45,110 bases of DNA from Actinomycetota bacterium (GTDB lineage Bacteria > Actinomycetota > Actinomycetes > S36-B12): positions 1-45,110 of the forward strand of contig WLOK01000005.1 of NCBI GenBank assembly GCA_009699315.1, in the 5' to 3' direction. Position 1 is the stretch's first letter. Each line of letters opens with the position of its first letter. Under the pieces are notes generated by a model. The model was not told where the DNA came from. It saw nothing but the letters and a program-made list of their open reading frames with translations, and did not search any database. A program made the position numbers and the translations under genes. Positions 9,911 to 18,478 of this stretch are shown here, one piece after another.

Positions 9911-11308
9911 TCACTCCGATAGGTGGGAGAGCGGTTCCAACTTTTGGGGAGAATTCGGTAGGACCCTTCTGAGTATGGCGTACAACGCGACGCCGAAGAG
10001 GACTCCTGCGATAAATCCGCTTCCGCCTCCGTCGAATACATCGCGAGCGACGAAACCAAACCAGCCAAACGGAATTGGGTATTGCTCTGCTAACTGATTG
10101 CCGAGTGGAGTTGCAGTGAAGGGGAGAAGGAGCACAAAACCTGCCACAAAGGCGATGGCTGCCGCTTTGCTGGACTGAGCTGGGACCCGCCACGGCTGGC
10201 TATCGTGTCGACGCGACAGTAGTTCGACGATGGCAACTCCGAACCACGGGGCTGTGTAGTAGCCAGCAAACAACACGATATCGGAGGTCAATTCACCAAG
10301 ACTCGTATGCATGCTGACGATCGCCAGTCCAAGACCTGCAGTTGCGACGATGAGCGAGCACGCAATTCGTGGCAGACGGACCCCCATTTGTCGCAGACTC
10401 AGTCCTGCGCTGAAGTCATTGAAGGCATTCGCGGTTGCAAGCGAGACGCCCAGCACCACAAGCGCAACCGCTGCGGCAGGTCCGGCACCCAGCAACTCTT
10501 GGACCCGACCCATGGGATTAGCCAATGCGATATCTGTTGAAACCCAGGCTCCGATTCCGCCGAGAACCAAAAGTGGGATCGTCATTCCGAGAAATACCCA
10601 AAGGAAGACTCCCCGGGCAGAAGTCCGCACTGGCAATACTCTCGACAAGTCGCACGCTTGCACAGTCCAAGCAATTGAACCGCTCAGGCCGAGAGCGACT
10701 GCGAGAAGGAACAACCCCAGCGGAAACCCGCTTTGCATAGCCGGCGCCGGATCGGGTGCGGTGCCGGCGACAGAGACAAGGAGCCAAATGCAAATAACCA
10801 GCATGACGGAACTGATGATCATGCCAAGAATCTTCATTAGCCGTACGCCGAAGATGACTACAACAACTTCTATGGCGACAACGGCGACCAGCGCGAGCGC
10901 GAAGGGAACTCCCAAAGAGTTTGCCAACGCGTTCACCCCGAAGAGATCGTTCAGGGCGTTGTAAGCAATCAAACTCGCGATGAGGAAGATCTGCGGCACA
11001 AAGTTCAATGCACCAAAGGCGAGGCGTCCGAGTGGCATCTGTGCCATGCCCGTTCGTGGGCCCCAGATTGAAATAAAGGCGACGGCAACGCAGCCGACGA
11101 TCGTCCCCAGTGCGAGCCCGCCAAATCCGTATGCGAATCCAGGTCCCGCGGAGCCTCCTGCTGCCACCATTCCGGTGATGATCGTGCCAGGGGCCAGGAG
11201 TACGCCTGCCCACGTAGCTGCGAGAGTGCGCGGACTTCCTGCCCGGCGGGTCTCCGAGACCCGTTCCTCTTCGATAACTTCTGCATTCGGTGTCGAAACA
11301 TCAGACAT
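9911..11308 (-). CDS. NCS1-type purine/cytosine permease family protein
   Basis: Integral membrane protein of 465 aa with about 12 hydrophobic segments. The first is preceded by a charged cytoplasmic N-terminus. TWAGVLLAPGTIITGM in TM1, GPRTGMAQMPLGRLAFG after TM2 and the DLSR stretch fit the nucleobase:cation symporter-1 family (CodB-like), which imports cytosine, purines, hydantoins, uracil, thiamine or pyridoxine. The substrate is unknown. The ATG at 11308 has a good ribosome site (GAGGT about 6 nt upstream). It is first gene of a two-gene operon with the LLM oxidoreductase. Confidence 0.88.
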   Translation of the reverse strand: MSDVSTPNAEVIEEERVSETRRAGSPRTLAATWAGVLLAPGTIITGMVAAGGSAGPGFAYGFGGLALGTIVGCVAVAFISIWGPRTGMAQMPLGRLAFGALNFVPQIFLIASLIAYNALNDLFGVNALANSLGVPFALALVAVVAIEVVVVIFGVRLMKILGMIISSVMLVICIWLLVSVAGTAPDPAPAMQSGFPLGLFLLAVALGLSGSIAWTVQACDLSRVLPVRTSARGVFLWVFLGMTIPLLVLGGIGAWVSTDIALANPMGRVQELLGAGPAAAVALVVLGVSLATANAFNDFSAGLSLRQMGVRLPRIACSLIVATAGLGLAIVSMHTSLGELTSDIVLFAGYYTAPWFGVAIVELLSRRHDSQPWRVPAQSSKAAAIAFVAGFVLLLPFTATPLGNQLAEQYPIPFGWFGFVARDVFDGGGSGFIAGVLFGVALYAILRRVLPNSPQKLEPLSHLSE

Positions 11309-11404
11309 AGGTGACCTCGCTAGATCCTCATCATGACCGAACGGGAGCTCGCAAAAATCGCACTATCCCTCTCTTCATTGTGTCAGCAATCATGAATTTT
11401 CGGT
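11309..11404. promoter_or_regulatory. Divergent promoter region of the permease operon and the esterase
   Basis: This 96-bp gap separates two divergent starts. On the minus strand TTGCTG followed after 18 nt by TAGTGC is a possible -35/-10 pair for the permease operon. For the esterase I see no ribosome site before its GTG. Shared control of the two transcripts is plausible but not shown. Confidence 0.4.
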
Positions 11405-12613
11405 GTGAACTCATGGCAGACTCCTGTCGTGGCTCTTGACCCGCAGGCTGCGGACCTGTGCGAACGCATCGCTAGGTCTGGCGGTGGACGATTCGCTGGC
11501 CGAACTGTGGCCGAGATTCGGCACTCGGGGCTCGACCCTTCCCAAATGTGGTCCCTTGAAGAAGACGTGTTGGCGGCTCTGACCACCCTGATTCATTCCG
11601 CCAATGCGCTGTCCGATCTTGAACTAGCCGCGGCGAAGGGGTGGACGCAAGGTCACGCTGACGAAGTCCTGACAGATTTGCTGCACGGAGGCTTCGCGCG
11701 GTTTCGTGCCCTTGCGGATGGCACCAAGGTGTGGCAGGCGAGTCTTAGCGGACATCGGCACCCGCACACCGGCATGTCGGACGTCCTTAAGCGACTCGAA
11801 GAGGAGCTTCCGCACACGGAGTCAGCTGTTGCTGGCCCGGATCACGAGGTCGCTGCAGGAGTCTCGCTTCGTCTCTATCGTCCTGAGCACATCGGGCCCG
11901 TCCCTGTTGCGATGTTCATACATGGTGGCGCTTTCGTCTCAGGCTCAGTTCAGATGTACGACGCCTTCTGCCACGCGATCGCCGAAATGTCTGGTGTGGC
12001 CATCGCAAGTGTGGAATACAGGTTGATTCCCGAGCATCCGTTTCCCACCCAACTAGAAGACTGCCTAGCTGCCTTGCAGTGGCTGCTTGAACATGGCCCG
12101 GAATTAGATCTAGCGACGGATCGCGTCGCAATCATGGGGGACTCAGCGGGAGGCTCACTCGCGGCCGCGACAGTCATGCAGGCACATGCGTCCCAGCTCG
12201 GCACGGTGTCATCGCTAGTGCTGCTCTATCCAGTACTAGATGCCACGATGACTTCGCCATCGATAATGGAAAATTCTGACGCACCACTATTCTCTGCCAC
12301 GTGCGTTCAGTGGATGTACAACACTCTCGACGCTCCGCCCGATGACTGGCGGGCATCTCCGCTTCAATCTCCACACGTAAAGTTATGCCCACCGACATTC
12401 GTCATCACTGCTGAGTGCGATCCGGTGCGAGACGATGGTGCGCGATTTGTGGAGAGACTCGCTGAGCTAGACGTCGAGTCTCAACATGAGAAATGTGTAG
12501 GAATGATGCACGGATTCGCGATGTTTGCGCCCCTACTCCCCGAAGCCACCCGTGCGCGCAAACTCATAGCGGAAGAATTGCGCATCCGCTTAGGTGAGAG
12601 CTCACAGGGATAG
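11405..12613 (+). CDS. HSL-type alpha/beta hydrolase (esterase) with inserted winged-helix-like segment
   Basis: Carboxylesterase of the hormone-sensitive-lipase family. HGGAF oxyanion motif (173-177), nucleophile Ser247 in GDSAGG, acid D339 (AECDPVRDDG) and H369 (MMHGFA) make a full triad. Residues 8-40 (VALDPQAADLCERIARSGGG...VAEIR) match the usual HSL N-terminal cap. Between that cap and the core lies about 75 extra residues (about 47-118): LEEDVLAALTTL, SDLELAAAKGW, TQGHADEVLTDLLHGGFARF, RALADGTKVWQAS. This has the helix-helix-helix-wing rhythm of a winged-helix DNA-binding domain. The total of 402 aa exceeds the usual length of about 310-330. The start is GTG at 11405 without a clear ribosome site. 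It is divergent from the permease operon. The DNA-binding role is inference. Confidence 0.88.
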   Translation: MNSWQTPVVALDPQAADLCERIARSGGGRFAGRTVAEIRHSGLDPSQMWSLEEDVLAALTTLIHSANALSDLELAAAKGWTQGHADEVLTDLLHGGFARFRALADGTKVWQASLSGHRHPHTGMSDVLKRLEEELPHTESAVAGPDHEVAAGVSLRLYRPEHIGPVPVAMFIHGGAFVSGSVQMYDAFCHAIAEMSGVAIASVEYRLIPEHPFPTQLEDCLAALQWLLEHGPELDLATDRVAIMGDSAGGSLAAATVMQAHASQLGTVSSLVLLYPVLDATMTSPSIMENSDAPLFSATCVQWMYNTLDAPPDDWRASPLQSPHVKLCPPTFVITAECDPVRDDGARFVERLAELDVESQHEKCVGMMHGFAMFAPLLPEATRARKLIAEELRIRLGESSQG

Positions 12614-12644
12614 TCCCGGTTGCACCCGATAGCCGGACGAGCAG

Positions 12645-12917
12645 TCAGTGGAAGATCTCGAGCAGTTTTTCTACCGGTTGGCCAGCCTCCGCCACGTGAC
12701 GGAACTTCAATGTGGAATTGATGCTGTAAACGTTGCGGCGGCCGATGCGGGATCGTGACACGTAACCACCCACTTCGAGATCGGCGAGGATATTCATCAC
12801 GCTTCGCTCGGTGATCCCGACCACTACAGCCAGATCGCGGACGCGGGCCTCGGAATTGTTGTGTAGGTGGATTAGCACGTGGGCATGGTTGGTCAGGAAC
12901 GTCCACTCCGCAGCCAT
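12645..12917 (-). CDS. Small winged-helix transcriptional regulator
   Basis: DNA-binding protein of about 90 aa, probably a dimeric repressor. AHVLIHLHNNSEARVRDLAVVVGITERSVMNILADLEVGGYVSRSRIGRRNVYSIN is a clean MarR/ArsR-like winged helix with recognition helix (TERSVMNILADLE) and wing. The track start at 12965 would add 16 residues. I prefer the ATG at 12917 (MAAEWTFLTN) because GGAGGGAA lies just upstream. A -10-like TAGAGT (12940-12945 on this strand) would give a short leader. It is divergent from the bicarbonate-transporter-like gene and shares its AT-rich promoter, so local control is likely. No ligand domain is visible. Confidence 0.85.
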   Translation of the reverse strand: MAAEWTFLTNHAHVLIHLHNNSEARVRDLAVVVGITERSVMNILADLEVGGYVSRSRIGRRNVYSINSTLKFRHVAEAGQPVEKLLEIFH

Positions 12918-12946
12918 GGCACTTCCCTCCGACAACGCCACTCTAG

Positions 12947-12976
12947 TGCATGTAATGCATTTCATGTATTATACAG
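12947..12976. promoter_or_regulatory. Operator/promoter between the winged-helix regulator and sbtA
   Basis: TGCAT-GTA-ATGCA (12947-12959) is a perfect 13-bp inverted repeat, inside a wider imperfect dyad running from GTGC to GCAC. Towards sbtA, TATTAT (12967-12972) is a -10 box 7 nt before the ATG, giving a leaderless transcript. The repeat lies between the two divergent -10 boxes, where one bound dimer could control both genes. Confidence 0.55.
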
Positions 12977-12979
12977 CAC

Positions 12980-13972
12980 ATGATACTTGAGGAGCTCCAG
13001 ACCGCGCTGTCCATCGCAACCAAAAACCTGCTCTCGATCCCCGTTCTGGCGTTCGCCCTGGGTGTCCTCGCCTCTCGTCTTCGAAGCAATCTCAGGCTCC
13101 CCGAGCCCGTCTATCAAGCCGCTTCCATGATTCTTCTGCTCGCAATCGGGCTCAAGGGCGGCGTTGCCCTGCGTCAGGCCGATGCAGGTGAACTAGTGGT
13201 CCCCATTCTCGTCACGGTGGGCCTAGGAATCATTATCCCTTTGGGCGCATTCTTCGCGCTCAAACTCCTGACACCGCTTGGCCGTATGGATCGCGGATCA
13301 ATGGCCGCTCATTACGGTTCGACTTCTCTCGTCACTTTTACCGCCGCACTTGTGCTCTTGGAATCAGTGGCCGTGAAGACCGAAGGTTATGTCGCAACTT
13401 TGCTCACGGTGATGGAGATTCCTGGCATCGTTGTTGGGCTCCTGCTAGCGACGGGCAGGTCGGGCGAGAAAAGTGCATCATGGCGACATGGTCTAGTAGA
13501 GGTACTCACCAGTAAATCGGTCCTCCTACTAGTTGGCGGCTTGGCGCTAGGTGCGGCTGCTGGCCCGGAAGGCTACACACGAGTGGAGCCCCTATTCGGC
13601 GGACTTTTCCAAGGGATTCTCACGCTGTTCCTACTGCATCTTGGCGCAATAGTCGGAACACATCTCGCTCAGGTGAAGTCTGCAGGTTGGGGACTTCTCA
13701 TCTTCGCGATCGGGTTCCCGATAGTCGCTGGTGTGCTTGGTGTAGTGGTGGGCACGAGCATCGGCATGAATGTCGGCAGCTCCACAATTCTGGGAGTGCT
13801 GTGCGGAAGTGCTTCCTACATTGCAGCGCCAGCAGCGGTTCGGATCGCGCTCCCGGAGGCAAACGAAACCATTGCCCTCACGAGCAGCCTCGCCATCACT
13901 TTCCCGTTCAACCTGACGTTAGGCATCCCGCTGCTACTCGCTCTCGCGCAGCGTCTGGCAGGAATCCTTTAG
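12980..13972 (+). CDS. sbtA: SbtA-family (PF05982) sodium-dependent bicarbonate transporter-like protein
   Basis: Polytopic inner-membrane protein of 330 aa with about ten hydrophobic segments in two repeats. IGLKGGVAL, the SMAAHYGSTSLVTFTAAL stretch and GVLCGSASYIAAPAAVRIALPEA are typical of the Sbt_1 family. The founding cyanobacterial member imports HCO3- with Na+; the substrate of non-photosynthetic members is less certain. The start is the ATG at 12980, 7 nt after TATTAT. No PII-like sbtB gene lies next to it; a winged-helix regulator does. It ends 2 bp from the stop of the convergent lipase-like gene. Confidence 0.85.
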   Translation: MILEELQTALSIATKNLLSIPVLAFALGVLASRLRSNLRLPEPVYQAASMILLLAIGLKGGVALRQADAGELVVPILVTVGLGIIIPLGAFFALKLLTPLGRMDRGSMAAHYGSTSLVTFTAALVLLESVAVKTEGYVATLLTVMEIPGIVVGLLLATGRSGEKSASWRHGLVEVLTSKSVLLLVGGLALGAAAGPEGYTRVEPLFGGLFQGILTLFLLHLGAIVGTHLAQVKSAGWGLLIFAIGFPIVAGVLGVVVGTSIGMNVGSSTILGVLCGSASYIAAPAAVRIALPEANETIALTSSLAITFPFNLTLGIPLLLALAQRLAGIL

Positions 13973-13974
13973 GA

Positions 13975-15042
13975 CTACGAGCCGCAACCTTGACGGTTTG
14001 GTTGTGAGAGCGCGGTATCAGACTCATCGATGGCGCGATTAACCTCTGCCAACGCGTCCGTATTCCACGTGAGCGCAGTTTGCCCGTCGATCTTGGCAAA
14101 ATCTGACACAAAGATGCTGTGGGTCAAAGGTGCCGACCAGCATGAGCGGTGCGGCATGATCGCGTCCGAAACATTTGTCGCCCATGCGCTGTACTGCGAA
14201 GTGATGCCGTCGTACGGCCATATTGTGGGATCGCCACCCATGGCAGTGAAATACGTGCCTGCCATCAACGTCACCGGGATATTGTCAAGCGCATTGCCCT
14301 GCGCATTGTTCCAGCCGTCGGGACCATCGAGGTACTTCAAGGTGTCTTCACGGTTAAGACCCTTGTCGCCTTGTCCGGCGTATTTAATCCAGACAGTGTT
14401 GAAGTCAATGCAGAACTGCACGCCCATGCAATCGGCCAGGGTCATTTCGCCCCATGTGAATCGACCCGGCACGCTTGCTACGTGCGGAGCCCCCATCGCA
14501 ACCAACGAGCGAATCGTGACCGGAGAATTCGTAGCCTTCAGGATGTTGATTGCGGCGCGACTCCACAGCCCTCCATTGGAGTGGCCCACAAGATCTACAT
14601 CTGTGACGCCGTAGTCGGTGTAAAGGTAGTTGAGGAATCGCGCGAGACGCTCGCCGCCTGAGTCGATGTCACCGGCGGTCATGATGGTCATTACCTCGGG
14701 CAGGACCATGGGGCAGCCCTTGAACGGCGCGAACGACGCTGGGTCTGGCTCGGCGACTACGCCCCAGTCGTCCATAGCGGGTGCGGTGTAGACCTGCTTG
14801 CCTTGTGCGAGAAGGAAGTCGCGAAGAGCGGTGTCGGTGTTGCCTGCAGACATGAAGCCTTTGTCGCTAGAGCACGCCATCGTGGGAGTCGTAAACGGCG
14901 TGATCGTGCCGCCGCCAGAGACGATGACTACCGCGCGCGAGGGCACCGGCTTAGTTGTTGGGCTCGCACCACCCGCAGCACAAGCACTGAGAGTGAGTGC
15001 AACGGCGATGGCTGACACAGCAGCTAAGCGAGTGAAACGCAT
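13975..15042 (-). CDS. Secreted lipase/esterase-like lipoprotein
   Basis: Exported alpha/beta hydrolase of 355 aa. A short basic N-terminus, a hydrophobic core and lipobox LSAC give Cys21 as the predicted lipidated residue. The nucleophile elbow is GHSNGG (Ser155 within VDLVGHSNGGLWSRAA), as in triacylglycerol lipases and PGAP1-like hydrolases. Several Cys (CSSDKGF, KGCP, DCMGVQFC, RSCW, QGCGS) suggest disulfides. Near the end APLTHSIFVSD may supply the catalytic His. AGGAG about 7 nt before the ATG fixes the start. It lies 39 bp behind the beta-propeller gene on the same strand, so the two may be one transcript. Confidence 0.82.
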   Translation of the reverse strand: MRFTRLAAVSAIAVALTLSACAAGGASPTTKPVPSRAVVIVSGGGTITPFTTPTMACSSDKGFMSAGNTDTALRDFLLAQGKQVYTAPAMDDWGVVAEPDPASFAPFKGCPMVLPEVMTIMTAGDIDSGGERLARFLNYLYTDYGVTDVDLVGHSNGGLWSRAAINILKATNSPVTIRSLVAMGAPHVASVPGRFTWGEMTLADCMGVQFCIDFNTVWIKYAGQGDKGLNREDTLKYLDGPDGWNNAQGNALDNIPVTLMAGTYFTAMGGDPTIWPYDGITSQYSAWATNVSDAIMPHRSCWSAPLTHSIFVSDFAKIDGQTALTWNTDALAEVNRAIDESDTALSQPNRQGCGS

Positions 15043-15081
15043 GCAAGTCTCCTAGCGGTTACTTGCATGCTATTCCACATC

Positions 15082-16584
15082 TCAGCCCTCGATACGTACG
15101 ACTCCACCGATCACACCGGCGTATCCGACGCCACTAGGCGAGAGATACAACGATGCGTAACTGTTATTGAAGAAGACGCCCGTGCCCGTGAGGACGCTAT
15201 AGACGATGCGTCCAGTGCGGTAGTCCAAAGCAGTCCAGTACCAGCGGTCGATTGTGCCGGGTCCAGCGGGCTTGGTGTAGGTGTACACGAGTCCGGTTTT
15301 GGCGGAGAACTTCGGGACCACCGAGGGGGCAGTCACCTTGTTGTTCGTCCACACGTTGACACATTCGCCAGCCGCAGTGACGTCGACTCGAGCCATACCT
15401 GGGGTCGAGGTCTTGCCCTTGGTGGTATCTGCGATGACCTTGTATCCGAAGTTATTCTCCGCGATAAGCGAGTCACCGATTGCGACGAGAGAATTCTCCG
15501 TGGCGCTTGCATCCTTGCCAAAGACGGGCGCTTGGCAGATCTTGCGGTTGCTGGCGTTAGGAGCTGTTCGGTAGACGACAACGTTCTCCGGATTGGCGTT
15601 GTCCACGATCGCAACTCGGCCACCAGACATCACCGTCGGTGTAGTGCCTGAGCCAGCGCTCTTCTGACTTGGCTTGGGCTCACCACCGGTGTTGTCGTAC
15701 ACAGCACGCCACGTGGTGACCGGTGTGCCGTCGGAGCCAGCATCGAAACGGTAGAGCGCAGCGGTGGAGACGATGTAGACGCCGCCATCTTTGTCCATGG
15801 CGAATGAGTTAGAGATGATCTCGCCCGGCAGGTTGATCCACTTCACGACCTCAGTCTTGGGATTAACGTTGCCGACTACCCCCGACTTGGTGGCGAACCA
15901 CACATTGCCCGAAAAGTCAGGAAGTGCAGATTGAATCGAGTCCGTCGTGTCCATTGCTGAGGTGATGTCAATCTCTTTGACTACATTGAAGCCGCGGTCA
16001 CCTGGCGTCAGGCTGTACGCGTAGTAGGTCAGGTGATGATCTGCGGTAGCGACGACAGCGCGATTGCGGTTGTCAAGATAGAAGTACGCCCCAGCGACCT
16101 CGGTGTAGTCACCTGAACTATCGGTCTCGGGGCCTGCTGGCAACTTCTCTCGCGCGATTATGCGCAGTGAGTCGGGGTGCATCATGGTGAGGAATGAACC
16201 CTTGGGGTTGATGCAGACCGCGACGAGACGTCCAAGGCTGTCGAACGTGATGCTTGCGCACTCACCGAGGGCGTTGACCGAGGTCACCTGCGTGTTGCGT
16301 CCCAGCGGGCCATCACCCGGGTAGGCGTCGGTCATCCACGTGTCGTTATGAATATTGCTCGTCCCATTGGGCGACATGTAGGGGTTATTGGACACCTTGG
16401 GCAGGGTCACCGGATTTGGCACCGCGGGCCTGCCGATGAACTTCTCGGCCTGGTCGTAACCGCGTCCCTGGGGGATAGCGGCGGGCCCCGGCGTGGGGGC
16501 GGGAGCTGCCTGGCTGAGGGCCGGCACTAGGAGGAGGGCGCCGATGGCGGCCGCTGACATGACTGTGGCTGTGAGGGTACGCAT
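15082..16584 (-). CDS. Secreted beta-propeller-like protein of unknown function
   Basis: 500 aa with a Sec signal peptide (MRTLTATVMSAAAIGALLLVPALSQAAPA, cleavage near AQA/APA). The mature part shows about six repeats of the type ITFDSLGRLVAVCI, AYFYLDNRNRAVVATADHHL, LPDFSGNVWFATKSGVVGNVN, FAMDKDGGVYIVSTAALYRFD, which fit blades of an SMP-30/PQQ-like propeller. I recognise no catalytic residues. The ATG lies 6 nt behind TAGATT, so the mRNA is probably leaderless. It may be co-transcribed with the lipase-like lipoprotein and lies divergent to a secreted beta-helix protein. Confidence 0.8.
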   Translation of the reverse strand: MRTLTATVMSAAAIGALLLVPALSQAAPAPTPGPAAIPQGRGYDQAEKFIGRPAVPNPVTLPKVSNNPYMSPNGTSNIHNDTWMTDAYPGDGPLGRNTQVTSVNALGECASITFDSLGRLVAVCINPKGSFLTMMHPDSLRIIAREKLPAGPETDSSGDYTEVAGAYFYLDNRNRAVVATADHHLTYYAYSLTPGDRGFNVVKEIDITSAMDTTDSIQSALPDFSGNVWFATKSGVVGNVNPKTEVVKWINLPGEIISNSFAMDKDGGVYIVSTAALYRFDAGSDGTPVTTWRAVYDNTGGEPKPSQKSAGSGTTPTVMSGGRVAIVDNANPENVVVYRTAPNASNRKICQAPVFGKDASATENSLVAIGDSLIAENNFGYKVIADTTKGKTSTPGMARVDVTAAGECVNVWTNNKVTAPSVVPKFSAKTGLVYTYTKPAGPGTIDRWYWTALDYRTGRIVYSVLTGTGVFFNNSYASLYLSPSGVGYAGVIGGVVRIEG

Positions 16585-16756
16585 GACCCGAATCTATTGT
16601 CTCTCTATATATATGTCTCGTTGGGGGCCATGTTTTGACCAGTCATGAACAGGTGGGGATGAAAGGACCAGGCTCCCCTGCCCCCAGCACTTGAGTCCGA
16701 GCCCCGGGGTCACTAGCCTCAAAGGACTGCACCACCGGCATTGAGGAGCACCTGTC
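16585..16756. promoter_or_regulatory. Divergent promoter region of two secreted-protein genes
   Basis: 172 bp. On the minus strand TAGATT (16591-16596) lies 6 nt before the propeller ATG and is preceded by the alternating run TATATATATAGA. On the plus strand TAGCCT lies about 40 nt upstream of the beta-helix gene, which has a clear GAGGAG ribosome site. A C-rich stretch (CCCCTGCCCCC) lies in the middle. Confidence 0.5.
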
Positions 16757-18163
16757 ATGGCTACTGGTCCCACGAGTTCTTCTCGAATCCGGAAAATTGG
16801 CGTCGCTGTCGGTGGCCTTGCACTTGCGTGCGCCTCGATCGGAGCAGCTGTCACGCCTAGCTCGGCAGCACCTCGCGCCAACGACACCATCGTGGTCGTA
16901 GGTCAGAACGATCCTGCAGAGGACCGGGCCGCGGTGCAGCTTGGTCTTGCTGTCGCCGAACGTTCGAATGCCACTCGCTTGGTCCTGCGTGGAACCTTCG
17001 ACTTTGGCGATTGCTCACTGTGCGTGATTGTCTCGAATTCCATCACGATCACCGGAGTCGGCGATCCGTCTGTCGCGAACCCCAAAGGCTCTGGCTTCAC
17101 AAAGATTCACACCACGGGCGCCGCGCCGTTTGTGATCCTCGATAGCGAAGACACCGACGCGATCACCCTCAACCACTTGTGGATCGACGGCGCAAGCACT
17201 CTTGCCGTGATGCTCCTTCACGTACAAGGCACCTTCACGATGACGGATAGCCGTATCACTAATGTCGTTCCAGGCAAAGAGTTCCGATTCGCGATTGCCG
17301 CTGCGCAGATGGGTAGTCAGCCCGCGGGAAGTACGTCCAAGCTGAAGCAGCTGCTCGCGGCTGCCGGAGAAGATCCTGATGCGCCTGCGTTTACGGGCAA
17401 GGTTCTTCTTGACGGCAACTACATTGATCAGAACCTGCCGATGCGCGCTGGAGACGACAATGCATTCGCCACAGTCGGCTGTCACTTCAGCGCTATCACC
17501 ATCACTAACAACTACCTGCGCGCTGGTGAGGCCGTCGAAATCGAAGGCTGCCACGGCACAGATGCGACATACACAATCTCGAAGAATGTCATCGTGCAGA
17601 CACCTACCCCCTCTAACCTCTCTCAGTTCACAAGTTCACCGGGCTTTATACGAAATGGCGGGCATCCGGCCGCGATCAAGCCGGTGAATATCGAAGCGAA
17701 GAGCGTCATCATCACGGACAACCGAATCGACATTCGTCGTGGCTGGGCCTCGGGCTCATGCATCATGACTGGCAACAGCAACGAGTCGAGCTCGACATTG
17801 ATTCAAGGCAATGTATGCGCGATGCACGGGCAGTTTGCCGCGATCCTCGGCGGTTGGGCTGGCACCCCCGGCTTCTTCGGGCCGTTCTACATGCGCAACA
17901 CCACGATCGGTCAGAACGTCTTCAAGGGAACCGCCCTCTTGGGCTTGGCCCTGCTGGACTTCACGTTCCTTAATCAGGCCAGCATGGCCGAGGTCAATAA
18001 GGGACACAACAACGTGATGTACGACAACTCGTTCAAGCAGTTCATTGCGTCTCGTGCGATCGTCTACCTCGGAAGTAGCACTTATGACAACAGGTTGGCG
18101 GTCGGCGACATTGGTGCCATCGTCAATTTGGGTAAGGGCAACAGAGTCACTCGCACGTCTTAG
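16757..18163 (+). CDS. Secreted right-handed beta-helix-like protein
   Basis: 468 aa. The signal peptide spans about residues 1-38 (RKIGVAVGGLALACASIGAAVTPSSAAPRA). The mature chain has short beta-coil turns of the parallel beta-helix type: SNSITITGVGDPSV, DAITLNHLWIDG, GTFTMTDSRITN, AITITNNYLRAG, ATYTISKNVIVQ, KSVIITDNRIDI, STLIQGNVCAM, NTTIGQNVFKG. Such proteins include pectate-lyase-like polysaccharide lyases and adhesins. I see no catalytic signature, so enzyme activity is not claimed. GAGGAG precedes the ATG. It is divergent from the beta-propeller gene; both are exported. Confidence 0.78.
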   Translation: MATGPTSSSRIRKIGVAVGGLALACASIGAAVTPSSAAPRANDTIVVVGQNDPAEDRAAVQLGLAVAERSNATRLVLRGTFDFGDCSLCVIVSNSITITGVGDPSVANPKGSGFTKIHTTGAAPFVILDSEDTDAITLNHLWIDGASTLAVMLLHVQGTFTMTDSRITNVVPGKEFRFAIAAAQMGSQPAGSTSKLKQLLAAAGEDPDAPAFTGKVLLDGNYIDQNLPMRAGDDNAFATVGCHFSAITITNNYLRAGEAVEIEGCHGTDATYTISKNVIVQTPTPSNLSQFTSSPGFIRNGGHPAAIKPVNIEAKSVIITDNRIDIRRGWASGSCIMTGNSNESSSTLIQGNVCAMHGQFAAILGGWAGTPGFFGPFYMRNTTIGQNVFKGTALLGLALLDFTFLNQASMAEVNKGHNNVMYDNSFKQFIASRAIVYLGSSTYDNRLAVGDIGAIVNLGKGNRVTRTS

Positions 18164-18478
18164 TGATTTTTTTGCGTGAAGCCTAGGGCTTCGCGCACTG
18201 GTTTCCCGTGAGTGTTTCTACCCGCGGAATGCACTTGAGTGACGTTTTGCGGTTGCGATGTCGCTGGGCTTGCTGCGCTCGCAGTGGGCGTAGTTCCCTT
18301 CGTCGGCGTGCAGCCATGGGCGTGTGCGAGATTGAGGTCGGGGGCGGATCCTGGCAGCTCGACCGTCTAGGTGCTTCTGGCGCCCGCCTGATGGTGGCTC
18401 TCCCGCTGCGGCTCTCCGCAGCTAGTGCCACTGGAGTCTGACCGGTGGGGTGCTGAGTGGTTCTGAGAGGATTCGTGC
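18164..18478. other. 315-bp gene-free stretch with a hairpin and possible coding remnant
   Basis: Begins with a T7 run and then the near-perfect hairpin GCGTGAAGCC-TAG-GGCTTCGCGC (18174-18196, one G.T pair). The T run precedes the stem, so it is not a canonical terminator on this strand. It could still act as a 3'-end structure of the beta-helix mRNA. The rest has an ORF (18208-18441) whose last 30 residues (GASGARLMVALPLRLSA) faintly recall a histidine-kinase C-terminus. The N-terminal part looks random, so I do not call a gene. Confidence 0.3.

Noticed and set aside
15067-15651. 194-aa plus-strand ORF antisense to the beta-propeller gene
   Set aside because: Shadow of a well-supported secreted protein; no recognisable sequence.
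16631-16645. Shared TTTGACCAGTC upstream of two secreted-protein genes (also near 20107)
   Set aside because: Eleven bases only, at different distances from the starts and without matching -10 boxes; likely coincidence.
18208-18441. 77-aa ORF with a faint histidine-kinase-like end
   Set aside because: The N-terminal half is Arg/Cys-rich and looks random; the resemblance is too short to call a gene.
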